Assembly (NCBI RefSeq): GCF_018219455.1
Contig: NZ_CP056122.1
Location: forward strand, 3,534,001 to 3,598,000
Direction: 5' to 3'
Origin: Moritella sp. 5
Lineage (GTDB): Bacteria; Pseudomonadota; Gammaproteobacteria; Enterobacterales; Moritellaceae
DNA length: 64,000 bases
Each line of letters begins with the position of its first letter. Positions within the stretch are counted from its first letter, which is position 1. A program made the position numbers and the translations under genes. Shown piece after piece: positions 1-7,925 of the stretch. The notes below the pieces were generated by a model, which did not search any database, was not told the origin of the DNA, and saw only the letters and a list, made by a program, of their open reading frames with translations.

Positions 1-1100
1 AAGCCACGGAATGCAGTATTTGATGCGGTATTAGTTTTGCAACGGTGACCAGTGATTGTCGCGTCACCTAAATAGTAGGCATTATCTGAGTGGAACATCG
101 CACGGTCAGTGATAGAACTTGATAGATCCGGTGAATAACCACAGTTACTCGCCACGATGATTTCAATACCATTTATTTGACCATCATCATTAAAACCAAC
201 TTTGTATTGATTAAAGAAAGGATGACGTTTACCTGTCATCATCATGTCTTCAACACGCGGTAAACGGATCTTAGTTGGCCGCCCCGTTAACTTAGCAAAC
301 ACCGCACATAAACACGCTGGTCCTGCTGCTTGGGTTTCTTTACCACCAAAACCACCGCCCATACGGCGCATATCAATCACGACTTTATGCATAGGTACAC
401 CAATTACTTCGGCAACCAATTTTTGTACTTCAGTTGGGTTTTGCGTTGACGCATAAACAATCATACCACCATCCTCTGTTGGCATGACTGACGCAGCTTG
501 CGTTTCTAAATAGAAATGCTCTTGGCCACCAATATGAATACTACCTTCTAAAATATGCTTAGCTGCTGACAATGCCGCAGCCGAATCACCGCGTTTCTGT
601 TGATGCGATTCAGTCACAAAGCTCTTTTTGGCTAATGCTTCTTCCACATCTAAAATCGCTGGTAGCTCTTCATATTCAATAATTGCCGCTTGTGCAGCTT
701 GACGTGCAATCTCCATCGAATTTGCCGCGACAGCAATCACAGCCTGACCCAGATACTCCACTTTACCGTCAGCTAATAATGGATCGCCCGGTAAAATAGC
801 ACCAATATCTAACTCGCCAGGAACATCTTTAGCTTCAATTACTAATTCCACACCATCAAATTCATAGCACGGTGTTAAATCGATTTTCGTAATATTGGCA
901 TGTGCCACATCACTCATGCGTACATACACATGTAACTGATTAGGGTATTCAAGACGATCATCGACGTAAACCGCTTCGCCCGTCACCTGAATACCGGCAC
1001 TGTCGTGTTTTACATTTTTACCCACACCAGTCTTGATTGAACGATTCGCTTGCGCTAACAATTGCTGCTGTGATAGTTGCACTTTATTGTGATTAGACAT
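1..1100 (-). CDS. xdhB: Xanthine dehydrogenase molybdopterin-binding subunit, partial (C-terminus beyond window)
   Basis: This is the large molybdenum-cofactor subunit of bacterial xanthine dehydrogenase, which oxidises hypoxanthine to xanthine and urate in purine breakdown. The ATG is at 1098-1100 and the frame stays open to the left edge, so only about 366 N-terminal residues are present. The translation carries typical XdhB stretches such as TGKRHPFFNQYKVGFNDDG and SITDRAMFHSDNAYYLGD, and an N-terminal substrate-channel region (GEAVYVDD). Its start overlaps the stop of xdhA by 8 bases, so the two are translationally coupled in an operon. A third gene, xdhC, often follows, but that region is outside the window. 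Family identity is firm; substrate choice within the xanthine oxidase family is inferred from the partner. Confidence 0.93.
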   Translation of the reverse strand, partial: MSNHNKVQLSQQQLLAQANRSIKTGVGKNVKHDSAGIQVTGEAVYVDDRLEYPNQLHVYVRMSDVAHANITKIDLTPCYEFDGVELVIEAKDVPGELDIGAILPGDPLLADGKVEYLGQAVIAVAANSMEIARQAAQAAIIEYEELPAILDVEEALAKKSFVTESHQQKRGDSAAALSAAKHILEGSIHIGGQEHFYLETQAASVMPTEDGGMIVYASTQNPTEVQKLVAEVIGVPMHKVVIDMRRMGGGFGGKETQAAGPACLCAVFAKLTGRPTKIRLPRVEDMMMTGKRHPFFNQYKVGFNDDGQINGIEIIVASNCGYSPDLSSSITDRAMFHSDNAYYLGDATITGHRCKTNTASNTAFRG

Positions 1101-2538
1101 AAGACGTTACCCGCGTTTCAATTGTTGTATTTTGCTGTTCTAAATAAAATTTCTTCAGTAGATTCTTAGCTGCTAGTGAACGATATTCTTTACTTGCACG
1201 AAAATCGGATAAGGGTGAAAAGTCTTTATCTAACGCTTGCATCGCCGTATAAATACTGCCGTATTCCCAAGCTGCACCCAGTAATACCTTCTCAGCATGT
1301 TGCGCACGCATCGGCGTCGCAGCCATCCCCCCAAATGCTAAACGCACATCCGTAATAACATTATTTTTCAAGGTTATATTAAATGCAGCTAACACAGCTG
1401 AAATGTCATCATCAATACGTTTAGATAGCTTATAAATACCAAATACTTGTTCTGACGTCGGTAATGGAATGACAATTTTGGTAATAAATTCCGCGGCTTT
1501 TTGCGCTGTTATCTTATAACCAATGAAGTAATCTTCTAAATCCATTAAGCGCACATCATCACCGCAACGTAATTCAACTTGTGCATTCAGCGCGATTAAT
1601 GCTGGCGGTGTATCACCAATTGGCGATGCGTTACCTATGTTGCCACCGAGCGTTCCTTGGTTACGGACTTGCAGCGAAGCAAAGCGATGTAATAATTCAC
1701 CAAAATCTGGGAAGTATAATGCCAAAGTACTGTAACTATCCGTTAAGCTGCGTGCAGCACCAATTTCGATATGGGTATCAGTCACTCTGATATCTTTCAT
1801 CTCTGCCACGTTGCCAACCGAAATCAAGGTATTAATAGGACGATGGAATTGGGTTACTTCCAAAGCTAAATCTGTACCACCGGCAACAATACGAGCATCA
1901 GGGTGTTTCACTAATAACGCCGCCAACTCAGCCACATTATCAGGCGAGTAAGATGATTGACCGTTACCCGTTAATTCTTGTGTCCCGCTGCGCTCAATGG
2001 TACTAAGTTTCGCAACAGTTTCACTTTCTAGGCATTCAAACGCATCAACAATATGGTCTTGTTCTGCTAACGCTATTGCCGAATCAATAATTGAACGATA
2101 GCCAGTACAACGACATAAGTTACCTGCTAATGCTTCAAAAATGGCATGTTTGTCGGCTGACGGTGTATTTTTGCTTAATGCAAACATCGACATGACAAAC
2201 CCAGGGGTACAATAACCACATTGGGTACCGTTAAAATCAACAAGTGCTTGTTGCACCTGATGTAAGGCTCCGTCTTTTGATTTAAGATCTTCGACCGTGA
2301 TCAGTTGCTTACCATGCAATGCGGATATAAACGTAATACACGCATTTACTGATGTATAGCGGATCCGCCCATCGACAACATCACCAAGTACAACGGTACA
2401 TGCACCGCAGTCTCCTGATGCACAACCTTCTTTAGTACCTTTCTTCGCTTCTTCCTGACGTAAGAAATTGAGTACCGTGGTGTTGGGTGAAAGGTCAGAT
2501 ACCTGACACATTTTTTGGTTAAGTAGGAACTTAATCAA
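1093..2538 (-). CDS. xdhA: Xanthine dehydrogenase small subunit (2Fe-2S and FAD)
   Basis: This 481-residue electron-transfer subunit passes electrons from the molybdenum site of XdhB through two [2Fe-2S] clusters to FAD and then NAD+. Cluster ligands are visible: C39, C44, C47 and C67 in the plant-ferredoxin domain, and C107, C110, C142 and C144 in the second [2Fe-2S] domain. The FAD domain follows from about residue 195 (IVAGGTDLALEV, LGGNIGNASPIGDTPPAL), then the CO-dehydrogenase-type C-terminal domain. The start is a TTG codon at 2536-2538, preceded by a very strong AGGAGG ribosome site; the first ATG is at residue 10, close to the first cluster and less likely. It overlaps xdhB by 8 bases. 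Control is probably by the GntR regulator at 2840-3577. Confidence 0.95.
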   Translation of the reverse strand: MIKFLLNQKMCQVSDLSPNTTVLNFLRQEEAKKGTKEGCASGDCGACTVVLGDVVDGRIRYTSVNACITFISALHGKQLITVEDLKSKDGALHQVQQALVDFNGTQCGYCTPGFVMSMFALSKNTPSADKHAIFEALAGNLCRCTGYRSIIDSAIALAEQDHIVDAFECLESETVAKLSTIERSGTQELTGNGQSSYSPDNVAELAALLVKHPDARIVAGGTDLALEVTQFHRPINTLISVGNVAEMKDIRVTDTHIEIGAARSLTDSYSTLALYFPDFGELLHRFASLQVRNQGTLGGNIGNASPIGDTPPALIALNAQVELRCGDDVRLMDLEDYFIGYKITAQKAAEFITKIVIPLPTSEQVFGIYKLSKRIDDDISAVLAAFNITLKNNVITDVRLAFGGMAATPMRAQHAEKVLLGAAWEYGSIYTAMQALDKDFSPLSDFRASKEYRSLAAKNLLKKFYLEQQNTTIETRVTSYV

Positions 2539-2719
2539 GTCGTACCTCCTGCGTTATTCCGTAACATTGACATTCACATTAATCGCTATTATTTTTATTA
2601 TTAGCTGTGTTTTGACTGACTAATCGAGCCTATTAGATTAGAAACCTGACTCTAAAGTCAACTTATTGTTACATAAAAATAACAATTGAGACACAATTTA
2701 ATAAAATAATTTGAGGATT

Positions 2720-2729
2720 ATATATACAA
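2720..2729. promoter_or_regulatory. Candidate GntR-family operator upstream of xdhA
   Basis: The ten bases ATATATACAA match the palindrome TTGTATACAA, seen intact at 2808, in 8 of 10 positions. The site sits about 180 bases upstream of xdhA. FCD-type GntR regulators commonly bind TTGTATACAA-like sites. Assignment to the adjacent regulator is inference. Confidence 0.3.
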
Positions 2730-2774
2730 TTATAGTGAAGATTAGATAAGGCTATAGATGTGGGAGGCAGAAAT

Positions 2775-2808
2775 AGCAATGCCAAGTTACATTGAACTTG
2801 GCATTGCT
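2775..2808 (-). terminator. Hairpin after the gntR gene
   Basis: A perfect 14-base stem, AGCAATGCCAAGTT (2775-2788) with AACTTGGCATTGCT (2795-2808), and a 6-base loop follow the GntR stop codon. The T tract after it is weak, so it could also act as an attenuating or RNA-stabilising stem between gntR and xdhA. Confidence 0.55.
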
Positions 2809-2817
2809 TGTATACAA
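2808..2817. promoter_or_regulatory. Perfect TTGTATACAA palindrome
   Basis: TTGTATACAA is a perfect 10-base palindrome of the kind bound by FCD-subfamily GntR regulators. It lies between gntR and xdhA, overlapping the edge of the gntR hairpin. A near copy lies upstream of gntR itself at 3685-3694. Confidence 0.35.
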
Positions 2818-2839
2818 TATTATAAAAATTTGCGTTATT

Positions 2840-3577
2840 TTATTTTTTATTTAGCACATTAGAAAAAACAACATGCAGGTCGCTGGAAACGGTCTCGCCA
2901 TCTAAATTCAGTTTAGACTCGATATGTTTTAAATGCTCACGCATTAATAAGCAGGCTTTTTCAGCATCTTTTTCTTCAATCGCATCGAGTAACTCACTGT
3001 GCTCATCCAATACACAATGCGTACTCGTCGCGACTTCGTATTGCGCAATAATCAACGAGCTTAACGATACCAAGCTACGCTGGAAATTAAATAAAGGCAC
3101 ATTACCAGACATTTCAGCCAGCTTTAGATGAAACTCACCCGATAAACGGATCGCTTTACCTAAATCACCTTGTTTGGTGGCTTCATTTTCTTCCACTATC
3201 AATTGACGTAAATGCGTAATCTGCTTATTTGATGCATTCTCAACAGCAAGCTTAGTAATAGCATCTTCGAGTGTACGCCGAGCAATAAAGACTTGTTTTG
3301 CTTCTTCGACAGAAGGCGATGCAACAATAGCACCGCGGTTAGGACGGATCACCACCACTTGTTCGTGTGACAAGCGTAATAATGCACGACGTATAATAGT
3401 GCGACTTACACTAAAAATATCACCCAATGCTTCTTCATTTAATTTTGTTCCAGGCGGAAGACGACGTTCAAGAATGGCATCAAAGATATGCGCATAGACG
3501 ATATCGTCTTGAGCCATTGAGCCTGACTTGCCTTCTGTTTTTACAGAACCACTTAGCTCAGACATTATTTTCACCAT
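2840..3577 (-). CDS. GntR-family (FCD) transcriptional regulator, likely of xdh
   Basis: This 245-residue protein has a winged helix (about residues 22-90, with LPPGTKLNEEALGDIFSVSR and the recognition segment RTIIRRALLRL) and a helical FCD effector domain (about 95-225). FCD regulators bind small acids or related metabolites, often through a metal held by Asp and His residues. It lies upstream of xdhAB on the same strand, with a hairpin between them. TTGTATACAA-like sites lie in front of both units, so control of xdhAB and of itself is likely but inferred. The start could be residue 1 or the ATG at residue 5, which has a better GGTGAAAATA ribosome site. Confidence 0.88.
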   Translation of the reverse strand: MVKIMSELSGSVKTEGKSGSMAQDDIVYAHIFDAILERRLPPGTKLNEEALGDIFSVSRTIIRRALLRLSHEQVVVIRPNRGAIVASPSVEEAKQVFIARRTLEDAITKLAVENASNKQITHLRQLIVEENEATKQGDLGKAIRLSGEFHLKLAEMSGNVPLFNFQRSLVSLSSLIIAQYEVATSTHCVLDEHSELLDAIEEKDAEKACLLMREHLKHIESKLNLDGETVSSDLHVVFSNVLNKK

Positions 3578-3684
3578 TGTTAATCCAATTTGGTTATCTC
3601 AATACAACTAAGTACCGCTATAACCTGACATTTATTGATATAAAGTCATAATATGTTAACGCTGTGTAACAATCTAGCCTTATT

Positions 3685-3694
3685 TTGTATACTA
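3685..3694. promoter_or_regulatory. Candidate GntR-family operator upstream of gntR
   Basis: TTGTATACTA matches TTGTATACAA in 9 of 10 positions. It lies about 110 bases upstream of the regulator's start, in its likely promoter region, which would fit autoregulation. Confidence 0.3.
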
Positions 3695-3764
3695 TCTTAA
3701 AAAAATTGAAAACAATATTTAACCTGGCATTCCGTGTTTGAGGAGAGATAGATTAACGTTTATT

Positions 3765-4754
3765 TTATCGATTTAGTAACTGATCAACCTCAACGGCTAA
3801 TGCTACCGTTGCACCAACCATTGGGTTATTACCCATACCAATAAACCCCATCATAGCAACGTGAGATGGCACCGACGAACTACCAGCAAATTGTGCATCG
3901 GCATGCATACGTCCCATTGTATCTGTCATACCATATGACGCAGGGCCTGCAGCAACATTATCAGGATGTAAAGTACGACCCGTACCACCGCCCGAGGCGA
4001 CCGAGAAGTAAGGATGACCTGCTCGAATACACTCTGATTTGTAAATACCCGCGACAGGATGTTGGAATCGTGTGGGATTTGTGGAGTTACCCGTAATACT
4101 CACATCAACGCCAGCAGCATGCATAATAGCAACACCTTCACGCACATCATCAGCGCCATAACAAAGAATGTCACCGCGAGGACCAGTTGAAAATGAACGA
4201 CGGCTAACTTCTTTTAACTCACCCGTTTGATAATCAAATTGAGTTCTGACATACGTAAAACCATTGATACGAGAGATCAGATATGCGGCATCTTTACCCA
4301 AACCATTTAAAATAACTTTAAGGGGTGATTGACGAGATTTATTCACATTCAGCGCAATTTTGATCGCCCCCTCTGCTGCAGCGAAAGACTCATGACCAGC
4401 AAGAAATGCAAAACATTGACTTTCTTCATTCAATAATCGAGCAGCAAGTGCACCATGCCCAATACCGACTTGACGTTGTCGAGCAACACTCCCCTCTTTT
4501 GTGAATGATTGCAGTCCTTCACCAATAATATTGGCAGCCTCTTCAGCTGAACTTGCTTCACGATATAACGCCAATGCAGTGCCAACGGTATAAGCATCAG
4601 CGGCACTATCAAATGCGATAGGCTGCGTTTCCATAACTAAAAATTTAGAGTCAATTCCTTTAGCGAGGCAATACTGATAAGCATCTTCAATTGAAGACAA
4701 GTTCATTTCGTTTAGTCGTGCTGTAATTGGGTTTGTAATAGTGCAATTAGTCAT
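3765..4754 (-). CDS. GGGtGRT-family protein
   Basis: This 329-residue protein contains the signature ASGGGTGRTLHPDN near residues 250-262, which names the GGGtGRT family. No biochemical role for the family is known to me. The sequence is rich in Gly and Ala and has conserved stretches such as GHGALAARLL, FLAGHESFAAAEGAIKIAL and a C-terminal AMMGFIGMGNNPMVGATVALA, suggesting a cytoplasmic small-molecule or cofactor-binding fold. No signal peptide or membrane span is seen. It starts 15 bases after a NifU-like scaffold gene, with an AAGGA ribosome site, so the two form an operon; this pairing suggests a role tied to Fe-S chemistry. Family call is firm, function unknown. Confidence 0.88.
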   Translation of the reverse strand: MTNCTITNPITARLNEMNLSSIEDAYQYCLAKGIDSKFLVMETQPIAFDSAADAYTVGTALALYREASSAEEAANIIGEGLQSFTKEGSVARQRQVGIGHGALAARLLNEESQCFAFLAGHESFAAAEGAIKIALNVNKSRQSPLKVILNGLGKDAAYLISRINGFTYVRTQFDYQTGELKEVSRRSFSTGPRGDILCYGADDVREGVAIMHAAGVDVSITGNSTNPTRFQHPVAGIYKSECIRAGHPYFSVASGGGTGRTLHPDNVAAGPASYGMTDTMGRMHADAQFAGSSSVPSHVAMMGFIGMGNNPMVGATVALAVEVDQLLNR

Positions 4755-4769
4755 AATAGTATCCTTAGA

Positions 4770-5462
4770 TTAAGCTTCACGTGGATTGATAGTTTTAACG
4801 GCTTCGTCAAAACGACCATATGTACCTGCTGCAGATTTCATGGCATCATCTGCTTGGACACCTTTGTTGACGGATTTCATCATTTTCCCAAGGTTTACAT
4901 ATTCATAACCAATCACTTCATTATTTTCATCCAACCCTAACTTAGTAACATAACCTTCTGCAATTTCCATGTAACGAACGCCTTTTGCGCTTGTCGCATA
5001 ACTAGTACCAACTTGACTGCGTTGAGTTTGGCCCAGATCCTCTAAAGCCGCACCGATTTCTAGTCCACCTTCAGAAAACGCGGATTGACTACGACCATAA
5101 GCAAACTGGAGGAAGATCTCACGCATTGCAACATTGATAGCATCGCACACCAAATCAGTATTCATTGCTTCAAGAATCGTCTTACCAGTTATGATTTCCG
5201 CAGCCATCGCAGCTGATTGAGTCATGCCAGAACAACCAATTGTTTCAATTAAGGCTTCTTCAATAATGCCTTCTTTAACATTGAGAGTGAGTTTGGCAGC
5301 ACCTTGCTGAGGCGCACAAGTTCCGACACCGTGACTTAAGCCTGAAATCGCAATAACTTCTTTAGGATTGACCATTCGGCCTTCAATTGGGATGGGAGCA
5401 GATGCATGGAGATCGCCGCGTTGAATCGGGCACATTGATTGAATTTCAGAAGAGTAGTGCAT
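4770..5462 (-). CDS. NifU-like iron-sulfur cluster scaffold protein, partner of GGGtGRT protein
   Basis: This 230-residue protein resembles the IscU/NifU N-terminal scaffold fold. Two conserved cysteines are in scaffold-like contexts (GVGTCAPQQGAAK near residue 49 and ETIGCSGMTQ near residue 76), plus C11 near the N-terminus. The usual third IscU cysteine is not obvious, so cluster binding may differ from classic IscU. The C-terminal 90 residues are specific to this subfamily. It is the first gene of a two-gene operon with the GGGtGRT gene; no cysteine desulfurase or HscAB gene is nearby, so it is not the housekeeping isc system. The start has an AGGAAAATTGT ribosome site. Confidence 0.8.
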   Translation of the reverse strand: MHYSSEIQSMCPIQRGDLHASAPIPIEGRMVNPKEVIAISGLSHGVGTCAPQQGAAKLTLNVKEGIIEEALIETIGCSGMTQSAAMAAEIITGKTILEAMNTDLVCDAINVAMREIFLQFAYGRSQSAFSEGGLEIGAALEDLGQTQRSQVGTSYATSAKGVRYMEIAEGYVTKLGLDENNEVIGYEYVNLGKMMKSVNKGVQADDAMKSAAGTYGRFDEAVKTINPREA

Positions 5463-5794
5463 ACAATTTTCCTATTAGATTTAGGAAAACAAGGTGTCAT
5501 CGTGGCATAAATAACAGTACCAACAAATAATAGTACAAATAAATGTAGTCACTATTCAGTTAATGCTATTTTACAGATTCACTTGTTTTCAAATTTAATA
5601 GGAGTCATCAGCCAACAATTGGCGGTTAAGTAGGTGGCACCCCATCACCTTGGTTACCATAATAAATCTTAATCATAATGTTAAGCAAGTCTTGCTTTAG
5701 ACTCGTTTTTTATATTAAATCTTTCTTATATAAGCATCGTGATTTTATTCGCAATCTGGATATAAACTCAAATTCAGTAAGGTGTTGAAAAAGA
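5463..5794 (-). other. Long leader/intergenic region with possible structured RNA
   Basis: There is no gene here. In the minus-strand (leader) sense it contains, about 150-200 bases upstream of the scaffold gene, a GGTG...CACC pairing (5633-5649) and a perfect GCCAA-loop-TTGGC hairpin (5611-5623). The rest is AT-rich and probably holds the promoter of the scaffold/GGGtGRT operon. Confidence 0.4.
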
Positions 5795-6325
5795 CTAACC
5801 AAACGCTGTTATTTTTAGCGGCTTATCAGCATCATAACTATTTAATACATCTAACAAGCTTGCCATACTCGATTGGTTTGCCAGTGGTAATACAAGATCT
5901 TGAGTGGAAGTGGTAGATTGCGCAGCTTGAGCACGCTCGTTCGCCGTTGGTTTAATTAGCGAACCGTGCGCTAATTTTTGCTGTAATAAGTGAGAACTGT
6001 TTTGTAGTACAGACTCTGCAACATATTTAGCATCACCCACCCCAGCACCGACTTCAGGTGAAAAGCAGATCTCTAAACGCAATGCGGCCATATTATTGTT
6101 TGCAGCGTACTCATTTAACCTTGCGATTCGCGCAGCATCATACGCTGACGTATCAACGGCAGTATGCTTAACTTCGATTTGTTTCTGATCTGTAATATCA
6201 GATGACAACATACTTAATAACAGAGAAAACTTCGCTCTATCACCATTTAAAGTACATTTGTTTAACTGTTGGCCAAGTTGCAGCTCATCAATTAAGGCAT
6301 GTTGTCGTATCGATTGAACGTAAAT
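5795..6325 (-). CDS. Conserved-looking hypothetical protein, possible ATT start
   Basis: I do not recognise this protein. From the first ATG (6211) it has 138 residues. The same frame is open for another 38 codons upstream to an ATT at 6323-6325, which sits 5 bases after an AAGAGGT ribosome site, just after an in-frame TAA. The upstream part reads as normal protein (HALIDELQLGQQLNK, then RAKFSLLLSML), while no good ribosome site precedes the ATG. With the upstream part the protein has 176 residues: helical N-terminus, a middle with AARIARLNEYAANNNMAALR, a Gln/Ser/Thr-rich linker, and a C-terminal LLDVLNSYDADKPLKI. No signal peptide or membrane span is visible. Presence of a gene is likely; the start is unsettled. 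Confidence 0.6.
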   Translation of the reverse strand: MYVQSIRQHALIDELQLGQQLNKCTLNGDRAKFSLLLSMLSSDITDQKQIEVKHTAVDTSAYDAARIARLNEYAANNNMAALRLEICFSPEVGAGVGDAKYVAESVLQNSSHLLQQKLAHGSLIKPTANERAQAAQSTTSTQDLVLPLANQSSMASLLDVLNSYDADKPLKITAFG

Positions 6326-6330
6326 AAGTT

Positions 6331-6337
6331 ACCTCTT
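6331..6337 (-). promoter_or_regulatory. Ribosome-binding site favouring an ATT start at 6325
   Basis: In the minus sense, AAGAGGT lies 5 bases from the ATT at 6323-6325 and within the last bases before the frame opens. It is the best Shine-Dalgarno-like site near this gene and is the main reason to propose the longer product. Confidence 0.4.
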
Positions 6338-6461
6338 GAACAATATTGCGCGCAGAACAACCAAATTTTGCCACGAAATAATCAACTAGTAAGTTATCGA
6401 CCTGTTTTTATAAATATTTAGCTGTTTATTCGATTTTTTTATTCACATACAGACATTTTCT

Positions 6462-6467
6462 GATACT
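6462..6467 (+). promoter_or_regulatory. Possible -10 element for the tRNA-Tyr cluster
   Basis: GATACT resembles the TATAAT box and lies about 17 bases before the first mature tRNA. The matching -35 region (around 6438-6444) is poor. Weak call. Confidence 0.3.
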
Positions 6468-6484
6468 ATCCGTTTCGTACTTGT

Positions 6485-6569
6485 GGAGGGGTTCCCGAGT
6501 GGCCAAAGGGATCAGACTGTAAATCTGACGGCTCAGCCTTCGAAGGTTCGAATCCTTCTCCCTCCACCA
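6485..6569 (+). tRNA. tRNA-Tyr (GUA), copy 1
   Basis: This 85-base class II tRNA has a long variable arm, acceptor stem GGAGGGG paired with the CCTCC end, anticodon loop CTGTAAA giving GUA, TTCGAAT T-loop and an encoded CCA. It is the first of six identical genes. Confidence 0.97.
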
Positions 6570-6671
6570 CAATATTTACGTTATGCTGATTACATAAAAC
6601 TCATTTTAAAAATGATATAAAAGTCGACATAATAACAACATCTATCCTTTAGATGAAAAAGAATTACTCGT

Positions 6672-6756
6672 GGAGGGGTTCCCGAGTGGCCAAAGGGATC
6701 AGACTGTAAATCTGACGGCTCAGCCTTCGAAGGTTCGAATCCTTCTCCCTCCACCA
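6672..6756 (+). tRNA. tRNA-Tyr (GUA), copy 2
   Basis: Identical in sequence to copy 1, with encoded CCA. The 102-base spacer before it differs from the later spacers; the 136-base spacer after it matches the following ones except for a 12-base deletion. Confidence 0.97.
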
Positions 6757-6892
6757 TCATTTAGCTTTGCTGATGACTTGAAATAAGAAGTACGTTGTGG
6801 CCAATGTACTATGCCTTAAAATAGGTCTTAAAGTCATCGTCAAAGTGAATACAACATCTACCAATGCGAGTAGATGAAAAAGCATTACTTGT

Positions 6893-6977
6893 GGAGGGGT
6901 TCCCGAGTGGCCAAAGGGATCAGACTGTAAATCTGACGGCTCAGCCTTCGAAGGTTCGAATCCTTCTCCCTCCACCA
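6893..6977 (+). tRNA. tRNA-Tyr (GUA), copy 3
   Basis: Identical to the other copies, with encoded CCA. Together with its 148-base downstream spacer it forms a 233-base unit that is repeated exactly by copy 4 and its spacer. Confidence 0.97.
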
Positions 6978-7125
6978 TCATTTAGCTTTGCTGATAACTT
7001 GAAATAAGAAGTACGTTGTGGCCAATGTACTCTATCTTAAATATGCCTTAAAATAGGTCTTAAAGTAATCATCAAAGTGAATACAACATCTACCAATGCG
7101 AGTAGATGAAAAAAGCATTACTTGT

Positions 7126-7210
7126 GGAGGGGTTCCCGAGTGGCCAAAGGGATCAGACTGTAAATCTGACGGCTCAGCCTTCGAAGGTTCGAATCCTTCT
7201 CCCTCCACCA
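7126..7210 (+). tRNA. tRNA-Tyr (GUA), copy 4
   Basis: Identical to the other copies, with encoded CCA, and second member of the exact 233-base repeat. The spacer contains a CATCTAC/GTAGATG inverted repeat that is a possible processing hairpin. Confidence 0.97.
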
Positions 7211-7358
7211 TCATTTAGCTTTGCTGATAACTTGAAATAAGAAGTACGTTGTGGCCAATGTACTCTATCTTAAATATGCCTTAAAATAGGTCTTAAAGTA
7301 ATCATCAAAGTGAATACAACATCTACCAATGCGAGTAGATGAAAAAAGCATTACTTGT

Positions 7359-7443
7359 GGAGGGGTTCCCGAGTGGCCAAAGGGATCAGACTGTAAATCT
7401 GACGGCTCAGCCTTCGAAGGTTCGAATCCTTCTCCCTCCACCA
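7359..7443 (+). tRNA. tRNA-Tyr (GUA), copy 5
   Basis: Identical to the other copies, with encoded CCA. The spacer before it is identical to the one before copy 4; the spacer after it diverges. Confidence 0.97.
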
Positions 7444-7542
7444 TCATTCTACTTTGATGATTTTACATTCTGGTCAATGTAAAAGAAGTCATCATCGTAA
7501 AATATCCATCTAGCAATAGATGACAAAAATAGAGAACAATGT

Positions 7543-7627
7543 GGAGGGGTTCCCGAGTGGCCAAAGGGATCAGACTGTAAATCTGACGGCTCAGCCTTCG
7601 AAGGTTCGAATCCTTCTCCCTCCACCA
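7543..7627 (+). tRNA. tRNA-Tyr (GUA), copy 6
   Basis: Identical to the other copies, with encoded CCA, and last of the array. I see no convincing intrinsic terminator directly after it. Confidence 0.97.
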
Positions 7628-7925
7628 CTCTCTATACGATTTATTCCCACCAATGTTAATTAGCACATCTTATCCTTGTAATATACCTTCTAAAACATCA
7701 ATAAAACCACTATATAACACAATACTTTTCTCAATACTGTTTGCTTGATAAAACAATTAACTATATGGTTTTGTGATAATTCCGTCGCACAAAAAACACC
7801 CAGTTAACAGTACTAATTAACAAAATAGCGCTCCTCTCAAGACAGTATTATGCATACCTGTTATTGTGGTGAATGCTAATCATTCACGTCTAAATTTACC
7901 CATAACCCTTGAGTTTTAAATAAAC

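Larger units (their letters stand above)
6893..7358 (+). repeat. Exact tandem repeat, 233-base unit (tRNA-Tyr plus spacer), two copies
   Basis: 6893-7125 and 7126-7358 appear identical base for base, including the non-tRNA spacer. This points to recent unequal crossing-over or gene conversion inside the tRNA-Tyr cluster. Confidence 0.9.

Noticed and set aside
5595-5625. Hammerhead ribozyme core CTGATGA
   Set aside because: The heptamer is present in the leader but no stem II pairing leading to GAAA is found.
5600-5661. TPP riboswitch in the leader of the scaffold operon
   Set aside because: GGGGTGCC and GGCTGATGA are only partly similar; the required CTGAGA and the downstream ACCTGAT...GGATAATGCC half are missing.
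6485-7627. CRISPR-like repeat array
   Set aside because: The repeat is the tRNA-Tyr gene itself, and the spacers are similar to one another, unlike CRISPR spacers.
6757-7666. Minus-strand ORFs reading GEGFEPSKAEPSDLQSDP across the tRNA-Tyr genes
   Set aside because: These are the antisense translations of the tRNA genes, repeated with each copy. They have no ribosome site and are a well-known false annotation.
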